Part shown: positions 1 to 8,994 of the stretch, in pieces | Layout of the letters: the number at the start of each line of letters is the position of its first letter | Numbering within the stretch: the stretch's first letter is position 1 | Assembly: GCF_018739885.1 (NCBI RefSeq) | Contig: NZ_JADOES010000027.1 | Location: 1-64,000, forward strand | Source: Leptothoe spongobia TAU-MAC 1115 | GTDB lineage: Bacteria > Cyanobacteriota > Cyanobacteriia > Phormidesmidales > Phormidesmidaceae | DNA: 64,000 bases | Direction of reading: 5' to 3' | Notes under the pieces: model-generated | Told to the model about the DNA's origin: nothing | Database searches by the model: none | Seen by the model: only the letters and a program-made list of their open reading frames with translations | Made by a program: the position numbers and the translations under genes

Positions 1-70
1 AGCGACTCATGGCCACTACACTACCTGATCATCGCAATATTGACGAGAAATTCAGGGGACCCTGTGAATT
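1..70 (-). mobile_element. Terminal fragment of an IS66-type element (window edge)
   Basis: These 70 bases match positions 17549-17618 with only four mismatches. That stretch holds the first codons and upstream end of the complete IS66 transposase in this window. Similarity stops abruptly at base 70 here and base 17618 there, so this point is probably the element terminus. The rest of this copy lies outside the window. The transposase start codon in this copy would be the ATG complementary to bases 8-10. Confidence 0.8.
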
Positions 71-187
71 AATACGTTGTAATAGTGTTTACATTCTTTT
101 AATGTCATCAAGACAGCTTCATATTACGCATAGGATAGTGATTACCCATCAATGTCTTAAATCACTATGCGACCTGCCAATATCTCA

Positions 188-1006
188 ATGCCCTACTTCG
201 ATATTCTGTTAGAGCAGTTGAAGTTGAGGGAGTCAAGCATACAAAAAGCCTTTGGACGGCATGTGCATTGGGGATATTGGGAAAATCCAGCTGAGGCAGA
301 TGGATCGGTAGAGGACTTTGCCGCAGCAGCCGAAGCTCTCTGCCAACGCGTTTATACGGCAGCTGGTGTTAACGAATATGAGCAATTACTGGATGCAGGC
401 TGTGGCTTTGGTGGCACCATTGCCAGCCTCAATGAGCAATTTCAAAATTTAGATATCACAGGTCTCAACATTGACCCACGTCAGTTAGATAGGGCACGCC
501 ACGAGATAAAACCCTTAGCTAACAATCGGATTACATTTGTTGAGGGTGATGCTTGCCAGTTACCATTTGCAGATGCATCCATGGATGTGGTGTTAGCGGT
601 GGAATGTATTTTTCACTTTCCCAGTCGAGAAGAGTTTTTCCGAGAGGTAAAACGGGTTTTGCGACCAGGGGGACGTTTAGGTATTTGTGATTTCGTTTCG
701 ACGCCGTTTTTTAAAGCGTTGCAACAGTTTTTAGCTATGGTTACAAATCCTATGATATCTGGAACGTTTGGGCGGGCAGATAGTTGCTTTACCGTATCGG
801 ACTATCGAGCACTGGCCCAGAAAACAGGTTTCCGGGTAACATCTCAGGAGGATATCACCCGGAAAACACTGCCAACATATCCAGTGGTTTGTCATGTGTT
901 TGATCAAGCAGGCTCTCCAAAAGCAGTTCGAGATGTCGTAGCTGTCGAAAAGATTAGTCAACTTGGGTTATTACGCTATTTTATTCTCAGTTTTGAAACT
1001 AAATGA
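188..1006 (+). CDS. Class I SAM-dependent methyltransferase
   Basis: A 272-residue methyltransferase when started at the ATG at 188; an in-frame ATG at 167 would add seven residues. Motif I (LLDAGCGFGGT) lies near residue 77. It is followed by an acidic loop (DITGLNID), motif II/III (VEGDACQLPFADASMDVV) and the post-motif VLRPGGRLGICDF, all typical of the Methyltransf_11 fold of small-molecule methyltransferases such as UbiE and tocopherol methyltransferase. The N-terminal HVHWGYWENP segment resembles the substrate-cap region of that group. The substrate cannot be read from sequence. It is monocistronic, followed 75 bases later by a strong terminator, and begins just inside an IS terminus, so it may belong to an accessory segment. 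Confidence 0.85.
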   Translation: MPYFDILLEQLKLRESSIQKAFGRHVHWGYWENPAEADGSVEDFAAAAEALCQRVYTAAGVNEYEQLLDAGCGFGGTIASLNEQFQNLDITGLNIDPRQLDRARHEIKPLANNRITFVEGDACQLPFADASMDVVLAVECIFHFPSREEFFREVKRVLRPGGRLGICDFVSTPFFKALQQFLAMVTNPMISGTFGRADSCFTVSDYRALAQKTGFRVTSQEDITRKTLPTYPVVCHVFDQAGSPKAVRDVVAVEKISQLGLLRYFILSFETK

Positions 1007-1080
1007 GAGAGGCATGAGAGAGACAAAGTAACTACTCAACCATAAGCATTCGTAGCATCAGGATGGGCATGATGATGGAC

Positions 1081-1120
1081 AAATGGGTGGTAATTATAAA
1101 CTGATTACCACCCATTTTTT
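1081..1120 (+). terminator. Rho-independent terminator of the methyltransferase gene
   Basis: A perfect 14-bp stem (1081-1094 with 1104-1117) has a 9-base loop and runs into a T tract ending at 1120. It lies 75 bases after the methyltransferase stop. A-rich bases on the left arm may let it work in both directions. Confidence 0.85.
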
Positions 1121-2053
1121 AGGTATATCCACCCTAGCCATACAAGATATAATCACTTATACCACGCAAAGAATAACAGCCTTACTGGAGGCCATATCAG
1201 AAAAACCACCTAAATCCATCAAAAAGATACCTTTCATAAGTCTTTTGTTATTTTTGACCAGGACCCATGCGCAAAATTACTGAATTTAGATTCTATTGCC
1301 TGATTTCAGTAACTTTTCATGGAAAATGAGTAAGTCTTGATGAAATTGTTAGTTATTCAAACCCAAGGGAATTTTTAGGTAACCCCATAGCAAAGCTTTT
1401 GTTTCGAAAGGGTTTCGCCTGTTTACTGCAGTCATGTTTTGAACGCGGCAGATAAACAATTCGAAGTTTTTTTAATCCTTTACCTAAATCCCCCTAAGGG
1501 AAGGTGTAGTGATGAGAACTGAATATGAATAAATAAATATGACAGTCAATATAGTGTACCTCCCTGAGGTGTGCAAGTTATCTCGTCAAAACACGTATAA
1601 CATGTACGCAAAATTACACTGGACGGATTTCTCTAAGAGTTTCCTTAGAGAAAGTCAGCAACAATCTTGACATTGCCAAACCAGTTTAAATATCCTCAAG
1701 CCAGAGCTCTTTAAACGTCACAAGTAATTTGCTATATTGCCCTGCTGACAAGGATCTTTGGCAGTACATCCAGATTCTCCAACCATAAACTTTAGTCCAT
1801 ATTGGACAGGCTATAGCTTCTACTTTTTGGCTCAAAACTAAAGCTAACAATTCAAAGCTTTATGAGATTCGCTGAGGCACATTGTCTTCAAACGTGTCTA
1901 GTTTTTTATCTCAAACACATTAGAAATCTTGCTGGCTCAGGTCTATTTAGACTGTGTCCCAGTGATGTTCTAGTGTCACAACAGACGCATGACGATGAGA
2001 AAAACCCATGCTAGCGAAACAAGTCGCTAGCACAACATTATGAGTAAGTAACC
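1121..2053. other. Gene-free AT-rich interval with two hairpins
   Basis: No convincing gene is visible in these 930 bases. A hairpin with a 10-bp stem lies at 1628-1653 (TTTCTCTAAG paired with CTTAGAGAAA). Another with a 9-bp stem lies at 2009-2032 (TGCTAGCGA paired with TCGCTAGCA), 20 bases before the next gene. Neither is followed by a T run. The region could hold regulatory RNA or decayed sequence; no tRNA or rRNA was recognised. Confidence 0.5.
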
Positions 2054-2584
2054 ATGATTAAATATACAGAGACCATTCAACTACCGTTAGCTGCCGATCA
2101 ACTACTAAGCTATCTACAAAATATTACAGTACAGCCGTATAAACCGCTTAGCTGCGGCTATATCCATAGCCATGAGCTGAAGAGTTTACCTGACTTTCGG
2201 CTTATGGAAGGGGTGATCGTACCTCCTCACAGTGATGGCATCGCCGGGTATAGACCCATCTTAATGCTGCGAAATCCCAGTAATAGCTATATCGTTCGAG
2301 GTACCGATCAAACGCTGTCTCCTCAAAAACGAGGCACACTGATCGTATTGGATATCGATATTCAACATGAAGTGCGTAGCACAGATCCCAATGGCAGACT
2401 AGGTAACTGGTCTGGCTTGGTGTGGGGCCTAAGTGGACAACCGCTACTGAAGGCTGAGTGGAGCACAGAAAATGTAGCCGAGATGGCAAAACAAGAGTTC
2501 CTAAAACTATGCGGAACGATTCATGAGAGATTAGAATCATCCATCGCTTCGACTAGTGCGAGGAACTCTTTAGCGCTCTGTTGA
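2054..2584 (+). CDS. Hypothetical protein, 176 aa
   Basis: A soluble-looking protein with no signal peptide or membrane segment. It starts MIKYTETIQLPLAADQLLSY and ends with a helical segment rich in Glu and Lys (ENVAEMAKQEFLKLCGTIHE). The overall pattern, beta-rich first with a long C-terminal helix, is reminiscent of a SRPBCC/START-like small-ligand fold, but no motif decides this. It is preceded by the 2009-2032 hairpin and has no strong Shine-Dalgarno sequence. It converges on the exported protein gene at 2611. Confidence 0.6.
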   Translation: MIKYTETIQLPLAADQLLSYLQNITVQPYKPLSCGYIHSHELKSLPDFRLMEGVIVPPHSDGIAGYRPILMLRNPSNSYIVRGTDQTLSPQKRGTLIVLDIDIQHEVRSTDPNGRLGNWSGLVWGLSGQPLLKAEWSTENVAEMAKQEFLKLCGTIHERLESSIASTSARNSLALC

Positions 2585-2610
2585 ACAAGCACTAACGCTA
2601 TACAGCTTCT

Positions 2611-3267
2611 TTAGTTCACTTCAATACTTTCAATCAGCCAACTTCCTGGTGTGTCATTAAAAGCGGCCACAAAGTCGGCCTCGTCCCAGGCTCGAACAGT
2701 ATCAATGGCAACAGTTCTGATATCCTCTGAGCGGTCTTCTTGCTGAGAACGAATGGTCAAGGTGACATTGTTGGCCGTAGTTAATCCATTGTTGAATATC
2801 GTACCTTTAATATTATTTCCTTCTATGCGCACACCCACAGTCCAGATATCGGTTAGGGCAGCCACTGGATCTAATGGGAAGGGTGCTACCGTTTTTCCTG
2901 AGGTAGTCGCTTTCTTCTTTGAGAACCGGGGCTCAGGACCTTGAAAGGCCGGTGTCTTCGTATCTGCAAGAGCTGCTTTAAATTCTGCACAACCAGGTAT
3001 CGCATCAGCCTTAGTCCCCCCCTGGATGTGGGTATAAAATTGGCGTCGCCAATCTAGAAGTTGCTGACGATAATCTGGCGTAATTGTTGGCGACGTTATC
3101 AATTTGCTGGATACTTCAATGGCCTTATACCAGTCTTTGGAGCAGACAGCTTGCTTTAAATCTTCTTGGATAACTACATCTGAAATCGCAGCATCGGCAC
3201 TTTCGGCAGTGGCGGCAGTTCCAGCTAACGCTAGTAACGAGCCAAGGACGACGGGGGCTTTCATCAT
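2611..3267 (-). CDS. Exported hypothetical protein, 218 aa
   Basis: It begins with a Sec-type signal peptide: MMK, a hydrophobic Val/Leu/Ala core, then AESADA as a plausible cleavage area near residue 25. The mature part has two cysteines far apart (AVCSKDW and PGCAEF). It ends in a beta-rich domain of alternating hydrophobic strands (GVRIEGNNIKGTIFNNGLTT) that resembles a CARDB/Ig-like fold. No enzyme motif is seen. Location should be periplasm or cell surface; the function is unknown. Confidence 0.6.
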   Translation of the reverse strand: MMKAPVVLGSLLALAGTAATAESADAAISDVVIQEDLKQAVCSKDWYKAIEVSSKLITSPTITPDYRQQLLDWRRQFYTHIQGGTKADAIPGCAEFKAALADTKTPAFQGPEPRFSKKKATTSGKTVAPFPLDPVAALTDIWTVGVRIEGNNIKGTIFNNGLTTANNVTLTIRSQQEDRSEDIRTVAIDTVRAWDEADFVAAFNDTPGSWLIESIEVN

Positions 3268-3735
3268 AGAACTAGAAGAAAACGACTACTTATTCCTTCA
3301 ATAAGGCGAACCACAGAGCAGGATTTGGTTTATAAAGATTTCATATAGATTGAAATTAACATACGGAATCATGGGATGAATGCCGAAGTAGTCGACTTTG
3401 TATTATTGGTAGATCAAAGGATTACTCGCCTAACTCTAACATCGGTGCTTGAACATTTGTATTCAAGTCGAGACGTTATGTTGGGGACTCATCGTCCTCG
3501 ATATAGGCTGGGACGATCTTGCTAGCTCATTTGTAATCCCGAATAGCGATTACAGGTTCATCATCATGACCGCGATTGACGTTTGAACAAAACCACCTAT
3601 CCCAGAGGGCTAGGGCATTGGGTGCAATTTTACATTCTGGTAGAGGATTGTATGCAGGCTGGTGGATAAGTGCGATCGCACCTTTCAGAACCCTTAACAA
3701 GCAGACCAGAATTAGAGAGGGGCATGTTACTCGCA
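3268..3735. other. Intergenic region with a HIP1 site
   Basis: About 470 bases between the exported protein gene, which reads leftward, and the 3' end of the thiopurine methyltransferase-like gene. It contains one HIP1 octamer (GCGATCGC at 3672-3679). The short open frames here have no family character. The upstream half should hold the promoter of the 2611-3267 gene. Confidence 0.4.
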
Positions 3736-4374
3736 TTAACCACGTTGCAATAACCAAACATTCTCTTTGGCCGCACATTTTCCTTTCAGCCCACCAGGTA
3801 CGTCTGCACTTGCAATCAGGGTTAAATCATACTTATCTCCATAATGTTGATTGACTTCCTCGTTACTGATGGAAAAAGGAGGGCCTGTCATCAAGGATTG
3901 GTCGTACTCATAGCTAATGAGTAATTGCGGTGCTTTAGCCGTAATCTCTGTTAAGTGCGCTGTATATCGATGGCGCATTTTTTCGGGTAGGGCCACCAAA
4001 GCCGCTCTGTCATAAATTGCATCCACTGGGCCAAGCATCTTGCTAGACACATTAAAGATATCACCAACATAGAGATCGATATTTGTTGCGCTGTAATGTT
4101 TGACTTTACCAGCTGCTGATATTTTAGGCTCCACTTCAAGCTCCATGAATAATTGCTCAATGGCGATTTCGATTAATTCAGCGCCAGCAACATGATATCC
4201 ATGGGAAAGCAACCAAGCGATATCCAGGGTTTTACCGCATAATGGCACAAATACGCGGTTGCCTTTTACTAAAGAAAGCTCTTTGAAATAGTTAACCAGG
4301 ATAGGATTAACTTCACTTTCATGGAAACGAATATCATTTTTCTCCCATTTTTGAAGCCAAAAACTTGTATCCAT
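3736..4374 (-). CDS. Thiopurine S-methyltransferase family protein
   Basis: At 212 residues the size matches the TPMT family. The N terminus has the family pattern W..KW..NDIRFHESEVNP. It is followed by the SAM-binding VFVPLCGKTLDIAWL, the acidic ELIEIAIEQLF, the motif II-type YDRAALVALP, and ISYEYDQSLMTGPPFSIS. Bacterial members methylate tellurite, selenite or small sulfur compounds; the natural substrate here is unknown. The start lies 24 bases after the adenylate cyclase stop on the same strand, so the two genes probably share a transcript. Confidence 0.88.
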   Translation of the reverse strand: MDTSFWLQKWEKNDIRFHESEVNPILVNYFKELSLVKGNRVFVPLCGKTLDIAWLLSHGYHVAGAELIEIAIEQLFMELEVEPKISAAGKVKHYSATNIDLYVGDIFNVSSKMLGPVDAIYDRAALVALPEKMRHRYTAHLTEITAKAPQLLISYEYDQSLMTGPPFSISNEEVNQHYGDKYDLTLIASADVPGGLKGKCAAKENVWLLQRG

Positions 4375-4398
4375 ACTTACTCCTCGAGAAAACCACGG

Positions 4399-6378
4399 TC
4401 AGTCAATCAAACGTTTTTCCAATAGCCAATAGGTCATCATCTTGCCTTTGCCTTTTACCGCAGTCATACCACGCTCCTCAAAATTGTATCGATGCTTTAG
4501 AGCTTGATACACAGTTTCCGTAACTTGAATGTGCCTCGCTTCCCCATGGGATTCCATTCGGCTGGCAATGTTAACCGTATCTCCCCATAGATCATAAATG
4601 AATTTTTTTGTGCCAATTACACCGGCTACCACTGGCCCCGAATGAATGCCAATTCGCAAAGAAACAGATTTAAAATTAGAATTCTTGAGGTCAGCAACTT
4701 GTTTTTGCATGGCCAACGCCATATCTGCCGTTGCATCTAGATGATCCATCCTGGGATTAGGTAGTCCACCAGCGACCATATAGGCATCTCCAATTGTCTT
4801 GATTTTTTCTAAGCCATAGTAATCCGATAAATCATCAAATAAGGAGAAAACGGCATTCAGAAATTCAACCGTTTCAGATGGACCAATATTAGAGGAGAGC
4901 TGGGTAAAACCAACGATATCAGCAAAGAGAACAGTCACTTCCTGGAAGTTATCAGCAATAGTGCCTGGAGACTGCTTCAATCGACTGGCAATTTCTTGTG
5001 GCAAAATATTGAGTAATAACTGCTCAGATTTTTCCTGTTCAACCCGCAAGGCCTGTGTTCGCTGTTCAACGCGCTGTTCTAAGACTTCATTACTGTGTTC
5101 GAGCTCCGAAAACGCCTGTTTGAGTCGGAGCACCATTTTGTTAAAAGACTTGGCTAAAATTCCTACTTCATGAATGTAGCTGACATCCACAGCTTGGTTG
5201 ATATGACCATTTGCGACTTCTTGACTAGCCGCACTAAGCTTTAAAATAGGTTGGGTAATAGATCGAGTGATTAGTACGCCAATGAGAATCGAACAAACTA
5301 AAGCAACTAAACACAACAGCAACGTTGCTCGCGTACCTTGATTGATTTGCGCCATAAAGTCCGTTTCAGGAACTACTAAGACCACAATCCAATCCAGTCC
5401 ATATTGAGCACCAAAACGGTTTACCTGAAGATATTGTTGTTTCCCATTTAGAAAGAAGCCCGATTGAGATGACGTCACTTGCTCTAAACTTTCAAATTTC
5501 GTCGTTAAAAAGCCAGTAGCTTCTCGAATTAGTTGATTATTACTTTCGTTAGCGGTTAGCGTTTTTGTACTTTCTCCTGTACCTGACGTGAGTGGATCTT
5601 CTGTAGAGCTAGCAATCAAGACACCAGAAGGTTCCATGATAAAAGCAATTCCTGACTGACTAATTTTTAAACCCTGCAGGAAATCAGTTAATTCACGAGA
5701 AAGGATAATGTCAGTTCCACAAATTGCCAACAATTCTCCATCGACAGGATCATAAACAGGTTTAAGGGCCGAGATCGTCGGGAGGAATGTGTCAAAGTCC
5801 AGATAAATATCACTCCAGCTGGGTTTACTTAGACCTTTGGCTTTTCTATACCAGGGACGGAGTCGAGGATCATATCTTTTATCTAATTTCTCAGCTATAG
5901 ATGATCGTCGACCCGTGGAATCAACATTATAAATATGGCGGTAGCGAGCTGTACTTTCATTCGCAGTGTGAATTTGTACAACATTATTGGCATCACTACT
6001 AGCACCCACACCGAGAAATGCCCCTTCTTTTTCCGTGCCACAATAAACTAGATTTGTTGCAGGAAAGACTTCGAACTGCTGCCATAACAAGTGCTCTCCT
6101 CTACCTGTAAGAATATCAATGTCTCCCTGCTGCACATAGCTTGCACTAATAGAGTTAATGGTATAGGGTCGTTCAATGGTTGTCGTGATCTGCTGCAGAA
6201 TGCGGGCAGTTAGTTCATTGCGCAGTCGAGATGCAAGTTCTTTGACCGCAGTTTGTCCATTTTTGAAAGACAAATAACTGACAACTCCAAACACCGTTAT
6301 TAACTGAAGTACAATGGGAATAATCAGAACCGCCCGTAGTGGTAATTTATTGAAGTTCTTGAAAGTCCGCAACATCAT
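4399..6378 (-). CDS. Adenylate cyclase with Cache sensor and HAMP domain
   Basis: A 659-residue membrane receptor cyclase. Membrane segments sit at about residues 15-37 and 350-372 and flank a periplasmic dCache sensor (residues 40-345, with the DPRLRPWYRKA pattern). A HAMP domain and coiled coil follow, then the class III cyclase domain (about 465-640). Both metal-binding aspartates are present (VLFADIVGF and GDAYM). So are the adenine-selecting Lys (EKIKTIGD) and Asp (YDLWGDTVN), so ATP should be the substrate and cAMP the product. It probably couples an extracytoplasmic small-molecule signal to cAMP. It is upstream of, and probably cotranscribed with, the TPMT-like gene. Confidence 0.93.
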   Translation of the reverse strand: MMLRTFKNFNKLPLRAVLIIPIVLQLITVFGVVSYLSFKNGQTAVKELASRLRNELTARILQQITTTIERPYTINSISASYVQQGDIDILTGRGEHLLWQQFEVFPATNLVYCGTEKEGAFLGVGASSDANNVVQIHTANESTARYRHIYNVDSTGRRSSIAEKLDKRYDPRLRPWYRKAKGLSKPSWSDIYLDFDTFLPTISALKPVYDPVDGELLAICGTDIILSRELTDFLQGLKISQSGIAFIMEPSGVLIASSTEDPLTSGTGESTKTLTANESNNQLIREATGFLTTKFESLEQVTSSQSGFFLNGKQQYLQVNRFGAQYGLDWIVVLVVPETDFMAQINQGTRATLLLCLVALVCSILIGVLITRSITQPILKLSAASQEVANGHINQAVDVSYIHEVGILAKSFNKMVLRLKQAFSELEHSNEVLEQRVEQRTQALRVEQEKSEQLLLNILPQEIASRLKQSPGTIADNFQEVTVLFADIVGFTQLSSNIGPSETVEFLNAVFSLFDDLSDYYGLEKIKTIGDAYMVAGGLPNPRMDHLDATADMALAMQKQVADLKNSNFKSVSLRIGIHSGPVVAGVIGTKKFIYDLWGDTVNIASRMESHGEARHIQVTETVYQALKHRYNFEERGMTAVKGKGKMMTYWLLEKRLID

Positions 6379-6500
6379 GTGAGTGATCGAGAAGGTTGAC
6401 CTATTCGGTAGCCTTATGTTTGGTTTAGAAAGAAGTTTGTAATCATTTATTACTTATCCAACTCATTCTTATCCAACCTGTGCAGCCATAGACTTGTTGA

Positions 6501-7583
6501 TTAAAGAAGTGGTCTTACTATATTGTCCTCACATAAAAATGGTGCCGGAACATAATATCCGTCAAGGAACGCAATAAAGTCGTGTAAGTTAGCTTTGTCA
6601 TTCGATGCAATAACTTCATAAAAATTAGTACTATTCCAAATCATATAGGCATATTTAAAGTGGGACTTTATAGAGTTTACTAGCTCATCCAAGGTTACTT
6701 GGCATTTTTCCATCTCTTCCAGTATCTGCGAACTCTTTTGCTCAATTTCGGCGTTGCTAAAGTAATGGGCCTTGAAAAGGCTATCCTTAATCGTCTCTCT
6801 TCTGTCATATTCATGACGGATGGGATGCATTAGCTTTTCGCAAAAGATCATTACCCCATCATCCTTAAGTACACGCTTTACATAGGCAATTTGAGCTTTA
6901 CGATCAGGGTTATACATTTGAAAGGTTGTATTTTCGTAAATGGCATCAAATCCATGCTTCAGGTATGGCCGGTCGTTTCTTTCTGAAAGGTACTCAGGGG
7001 TGATATCGACAAAAGGTCCGATATGCATATCAGAGTATTTATGTTGGCAGAGCCTGTAAAAATTTTCTCCGTTAGCTGGGTTAGGAGAATCAGTTAAGGT
7101 CCTAATTAAACCTTGCGAATATTCAGACAGTGTTCTTGCATTGGTTCCGTCCGCAGAACTTGTCTCATAAAGAGTAAACGGCTGTTTCCCTTGCTTTAAG
7201 CGAGAGTCAGCTAATCTTTGTAGCGCTACACCGATGCGACATTGCTCTTCTATAAAGAAGGGAATGCTGGCACAAAGATGCTGATAAAATGTCCCGATGT
7301 TACGTTGGAATATACGATGGTACTCTTGATATTCACTGCTTTGGTTTAAAAAATCAGTGGCAGCATGTACGCCCTGTCTAGGTGACTGAGCAATGCCAGC
7401 AGCAATATTCTCAAAATGTTGCAGTAGAGAGGTGACGCGGGGGCCTTTAAGTGCAACCGCTCGGATTTGAGCGTAATCGAATATTTCCATAGTTGCAGTA
7501 TAGTCAACCAAATTGGCGCAATAGACTGAGAATTGCCCATATAGTATGTTCATATCCAGTAGATGGCCTGAAACTTTCAGCAT
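6501..7583 (-). CDS. SAM-dependent methyltransferase-like protein, 360 aa
   Basis: A glycine/acid-rich segment (YETSSADGTNARTLSEYSQG, near residue 140) fits methyltransferase motif I. Later segments (DGFDAIYENTTFQMYNPDRK and VKRVLKDDGVMIFCEK) match motifs II-III, in which a Tyr/Asn-rich active site precedes the lysine-aspartate-glycine turn. An extra N-terminal helical region of about 120 residues and a C-terminal cap (FLDGYYVPAPF) make it larger than minimal class I enzymes. The substrate is unknown. The start is uncertain: ATG codons for Met11 and Met32 are alternatives, and no clear Shine-Dalgarno sequence precedes 7583. Confidence 0.7.
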   Translation of the reverse strand: MLKVSGHLLDMNILYGQFSVYCANLVDYTATMEIFDYAQIRAVALKGPRVTSLLQHFENIAAGIAQSPRQGVHAATDFLNQSSEYQEYHRIFQRNIGTFYQHLCASIPFFIEEQCRIGVALQRLADSRLKQGKQPFTLYETSSADGTNARTLSEYSQGLIRTLTDSPNPANGENFYRLCQHKYSDMHIGPFVDITPEYLSERNDRPYLKHGFDAIYENTTFQMYNPDRKAQIAYVKRVLKDDGVMIFCEKLMHPIRHEYDRRETIKDSLFKAHYFSNAEIEQKSSQILEEMEKCQVTLDELVNSIKSHFKYAYMIWNSTNFYEVIASNDKANLHDFIAFLDGYYVPAPFLCEDNIVRPLL

Positions 7584-7644
7584 ATTTACCAGTCGAACCG
7601 ACTAGACACTTAGGGAAATGGGCAAAGCCATGCGATCCCCCTCT

Positions 7645-8187
7645 CTAGAGTAATTTTGGATCGCGGGCGATTTGCCAAACGCGACAGTTGCGACAGTGGG
7701 GTTCATCAGGGAATTGTGTGCGGATCTTTGCCGCAATGGTGTTGGCTTTTTCCAGGTCAGATAGTAGTCCTAATGTATTGACATCAGAGGAGCTGAAGAT
7801 ACTGGGAAAGGGGCCACAGTTGGTTAAGACACTATTACTATCGTGGTCATCGAGGATATCGAACCCGCAGAATTCAAATCCGGAAGGTACTTGATGGATC
7901 TGTGTGGGGTTTTCGAGGATGGCGAGGAGTTGGTCTTGGCCTGTGCGCCAGGTGATGCGGTGGCGGAGGTAGGCGAGGTTGGTGAACCAGGTGATGCGGT
8001 GATCTGCCTGGATATTATGGGACCAGTCTTCGTCGATGAGATCGTCGATGAGGTCGGAGCAGAGAATACTGTCTAGGGTGATGACTTCGGTGATGTGGGC
8101 GAAGCCGGAGAATTTAAGGTAGCTATGCCAATCGTTGACTTGGGATGGGGTAAAGCGTTGACGGGCGGTGAAGAGCCAGGGGGGCAT
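7645..8187 (-). CDS. Hypothetical protein, 180 aa
   Basis: An acidic soluble protein beginning MPPWLFTARQRFTP, with a C-terminal Cys pair (HCRNCRVW) that could bind metal or form a disulfide. No family was recognised. Tryptophan and aspartate are abundant (SDLIDDLIDEDWSH). It reads in the same direction as the anti-sigma genes upstream (gap of 87 bases) and could be the last gene of that operon. A HIP1 octamer (8211-8218) lies in the spacer. Confidence 0.55.
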   Translation of the reverse strand: MPPWLFTARQRFTPSQVNDWHSYLKFSGFAHITEVITLDSILCSDLIDDLIDEDWSHNIQADHRITWFTNLAYLRHRITWRTGQDQLLAILENPTQIHQVPSGFEFCGFDILDDHDSNSVLTNCGPFPSIFSSSDVNTLGLLSDLEKANTIAAKIRTQFPDEPHCRNCRVWQIARDPKLL

Positions 8188-8274
8188 GTCTCTTATATTT
8201 AGAGGTAGTTGCGATCGCTAAACCTCAACCTTAAATCTGTCGTAAACTCTACATTTCATAACAATAGAGAACTC

Positions 8275-8892
8275 TCAAACGTCCAAAATGTCATCGTCTA
8301 CTGAGGACACACATAACAACAAACAGCCATTCAGCGATTTCGGCTGATGGCTCGTTTTCCCAGGCGCAGACACTCGCTCGCCTGCATAATATACTTGACC
8401 ATCCACCACAAAGTCTCCCTCCAACACCAGCACAGTCTCACCACTGGCATGGTAATGGTTGGGAAACAGCCCTTTCCCAACCTTCCGCGCAAAAAACGCA
8501 GCCTCACGGGAGGCCTCATCCGTCTGCCAGGTCGCTACTGTCACCCCTGACTTTCCAGGGAGCAACGACCAATCCAACTCAGTCGCCTGCTGCCTTAGCT
8601 CAGCAATCGGCAAATCCAGCAGTCGCAATAAATCCGATGTTGCCCCAATAGCCTGCTCCGCAATCCGCTGAAATAACCGATCCTTCAAATCTACTGCCAT
8701 CGCCACAGGCGGAGCACCGTAGGCCAAAGCCGCCGCCGTTTCCTCAAACTCACGCACTGTCTGGGCCAGCTCCCCACTATCCAATAGCGCCTGTTCAAAC
8801 TGCCCGCATTCATCCGCCTCTAGTCCATTCAGGACATAGAGTGCAGCCATATCAATGGCATCAGAATTTGAGTAGGACTCAGAAGGTTTCAT
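8275..8892 (-). CDS. Anti-sigma factor with ChrR-type cupin (second copy)
   Basis: The 205-residue protein has an N-terminal anti-sigma helical domain (LYVLNGLEADECGQFEQAL) and a C-terminal cupin near residues 110-195. The cupin keeps ChrR-type zinc ligands: the two His and Glu of NHYHASGE and a later His (SHQP). The N-terminal HxxxCxxC zinc site of classic ChrR is absent. It is roughly two-thirds identical by eye to the gene just upstream, so a tandem duplication produced it. The family binds and silences an ECF sigma factor and releases it on oxidative or singlet-oxygen stress; the signal here is inferred only. Confidence 0.85.
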   Translation of the reverse strand: MKPSESYSNSDAIDMAALYVLNGLEADECGQFEQALLDSGELAQTVREFEETAAALAYGAPPVAMAVDLKDRLFQRIAEQAIGATSDLLRLLDLPIAELRQQATELDWSLLPGKSGVTVATWQTDEASREAAFFARKVGKGLFPNHYHASGETVLVLEGDFVVDGQVYYAGERVSAPGKTSHQPKSLNGCLLLCVSSVDDDILDV

Positions 8893-8969
8893 GTCTCTAA
8901 TACTAGCTCGGCAAATTCAGAATCGGCATCTGACGTCTGCCTACTGTCATTTATAAAGTCACGTAAATG

Positions 8970-8993
8970 TCCCTTGAGCGGAGTCTAAAGGGA
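8970..8993. repeat. Short dispersed palindromic repeat (copy A)
   Basis: An imperfect palindrome containing CTTGAGCGGAGTC flanked by TCCC and AAAGGGA. A close copy lies at 20845-20867. Here it occupies the short spacer between the two anti-sigma genes, two bases before the stop codon of the upstream one. Confidence 0.7.
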
Positions 8994-8994
8994 C

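Noticed and set aside
1083..1283. 66-codon plus-strand open frame
   Set aside because: Its first codons lie inside the terminator hairpin at 1081-1120, and the product has no family character or ribosome binding site.
3527..3854. Open frames of 83 and 92 codons on opposite strands
   Set aside because: They overlap the end of the TPMT-like gene, show no coding bias, and lack recognisable domains.
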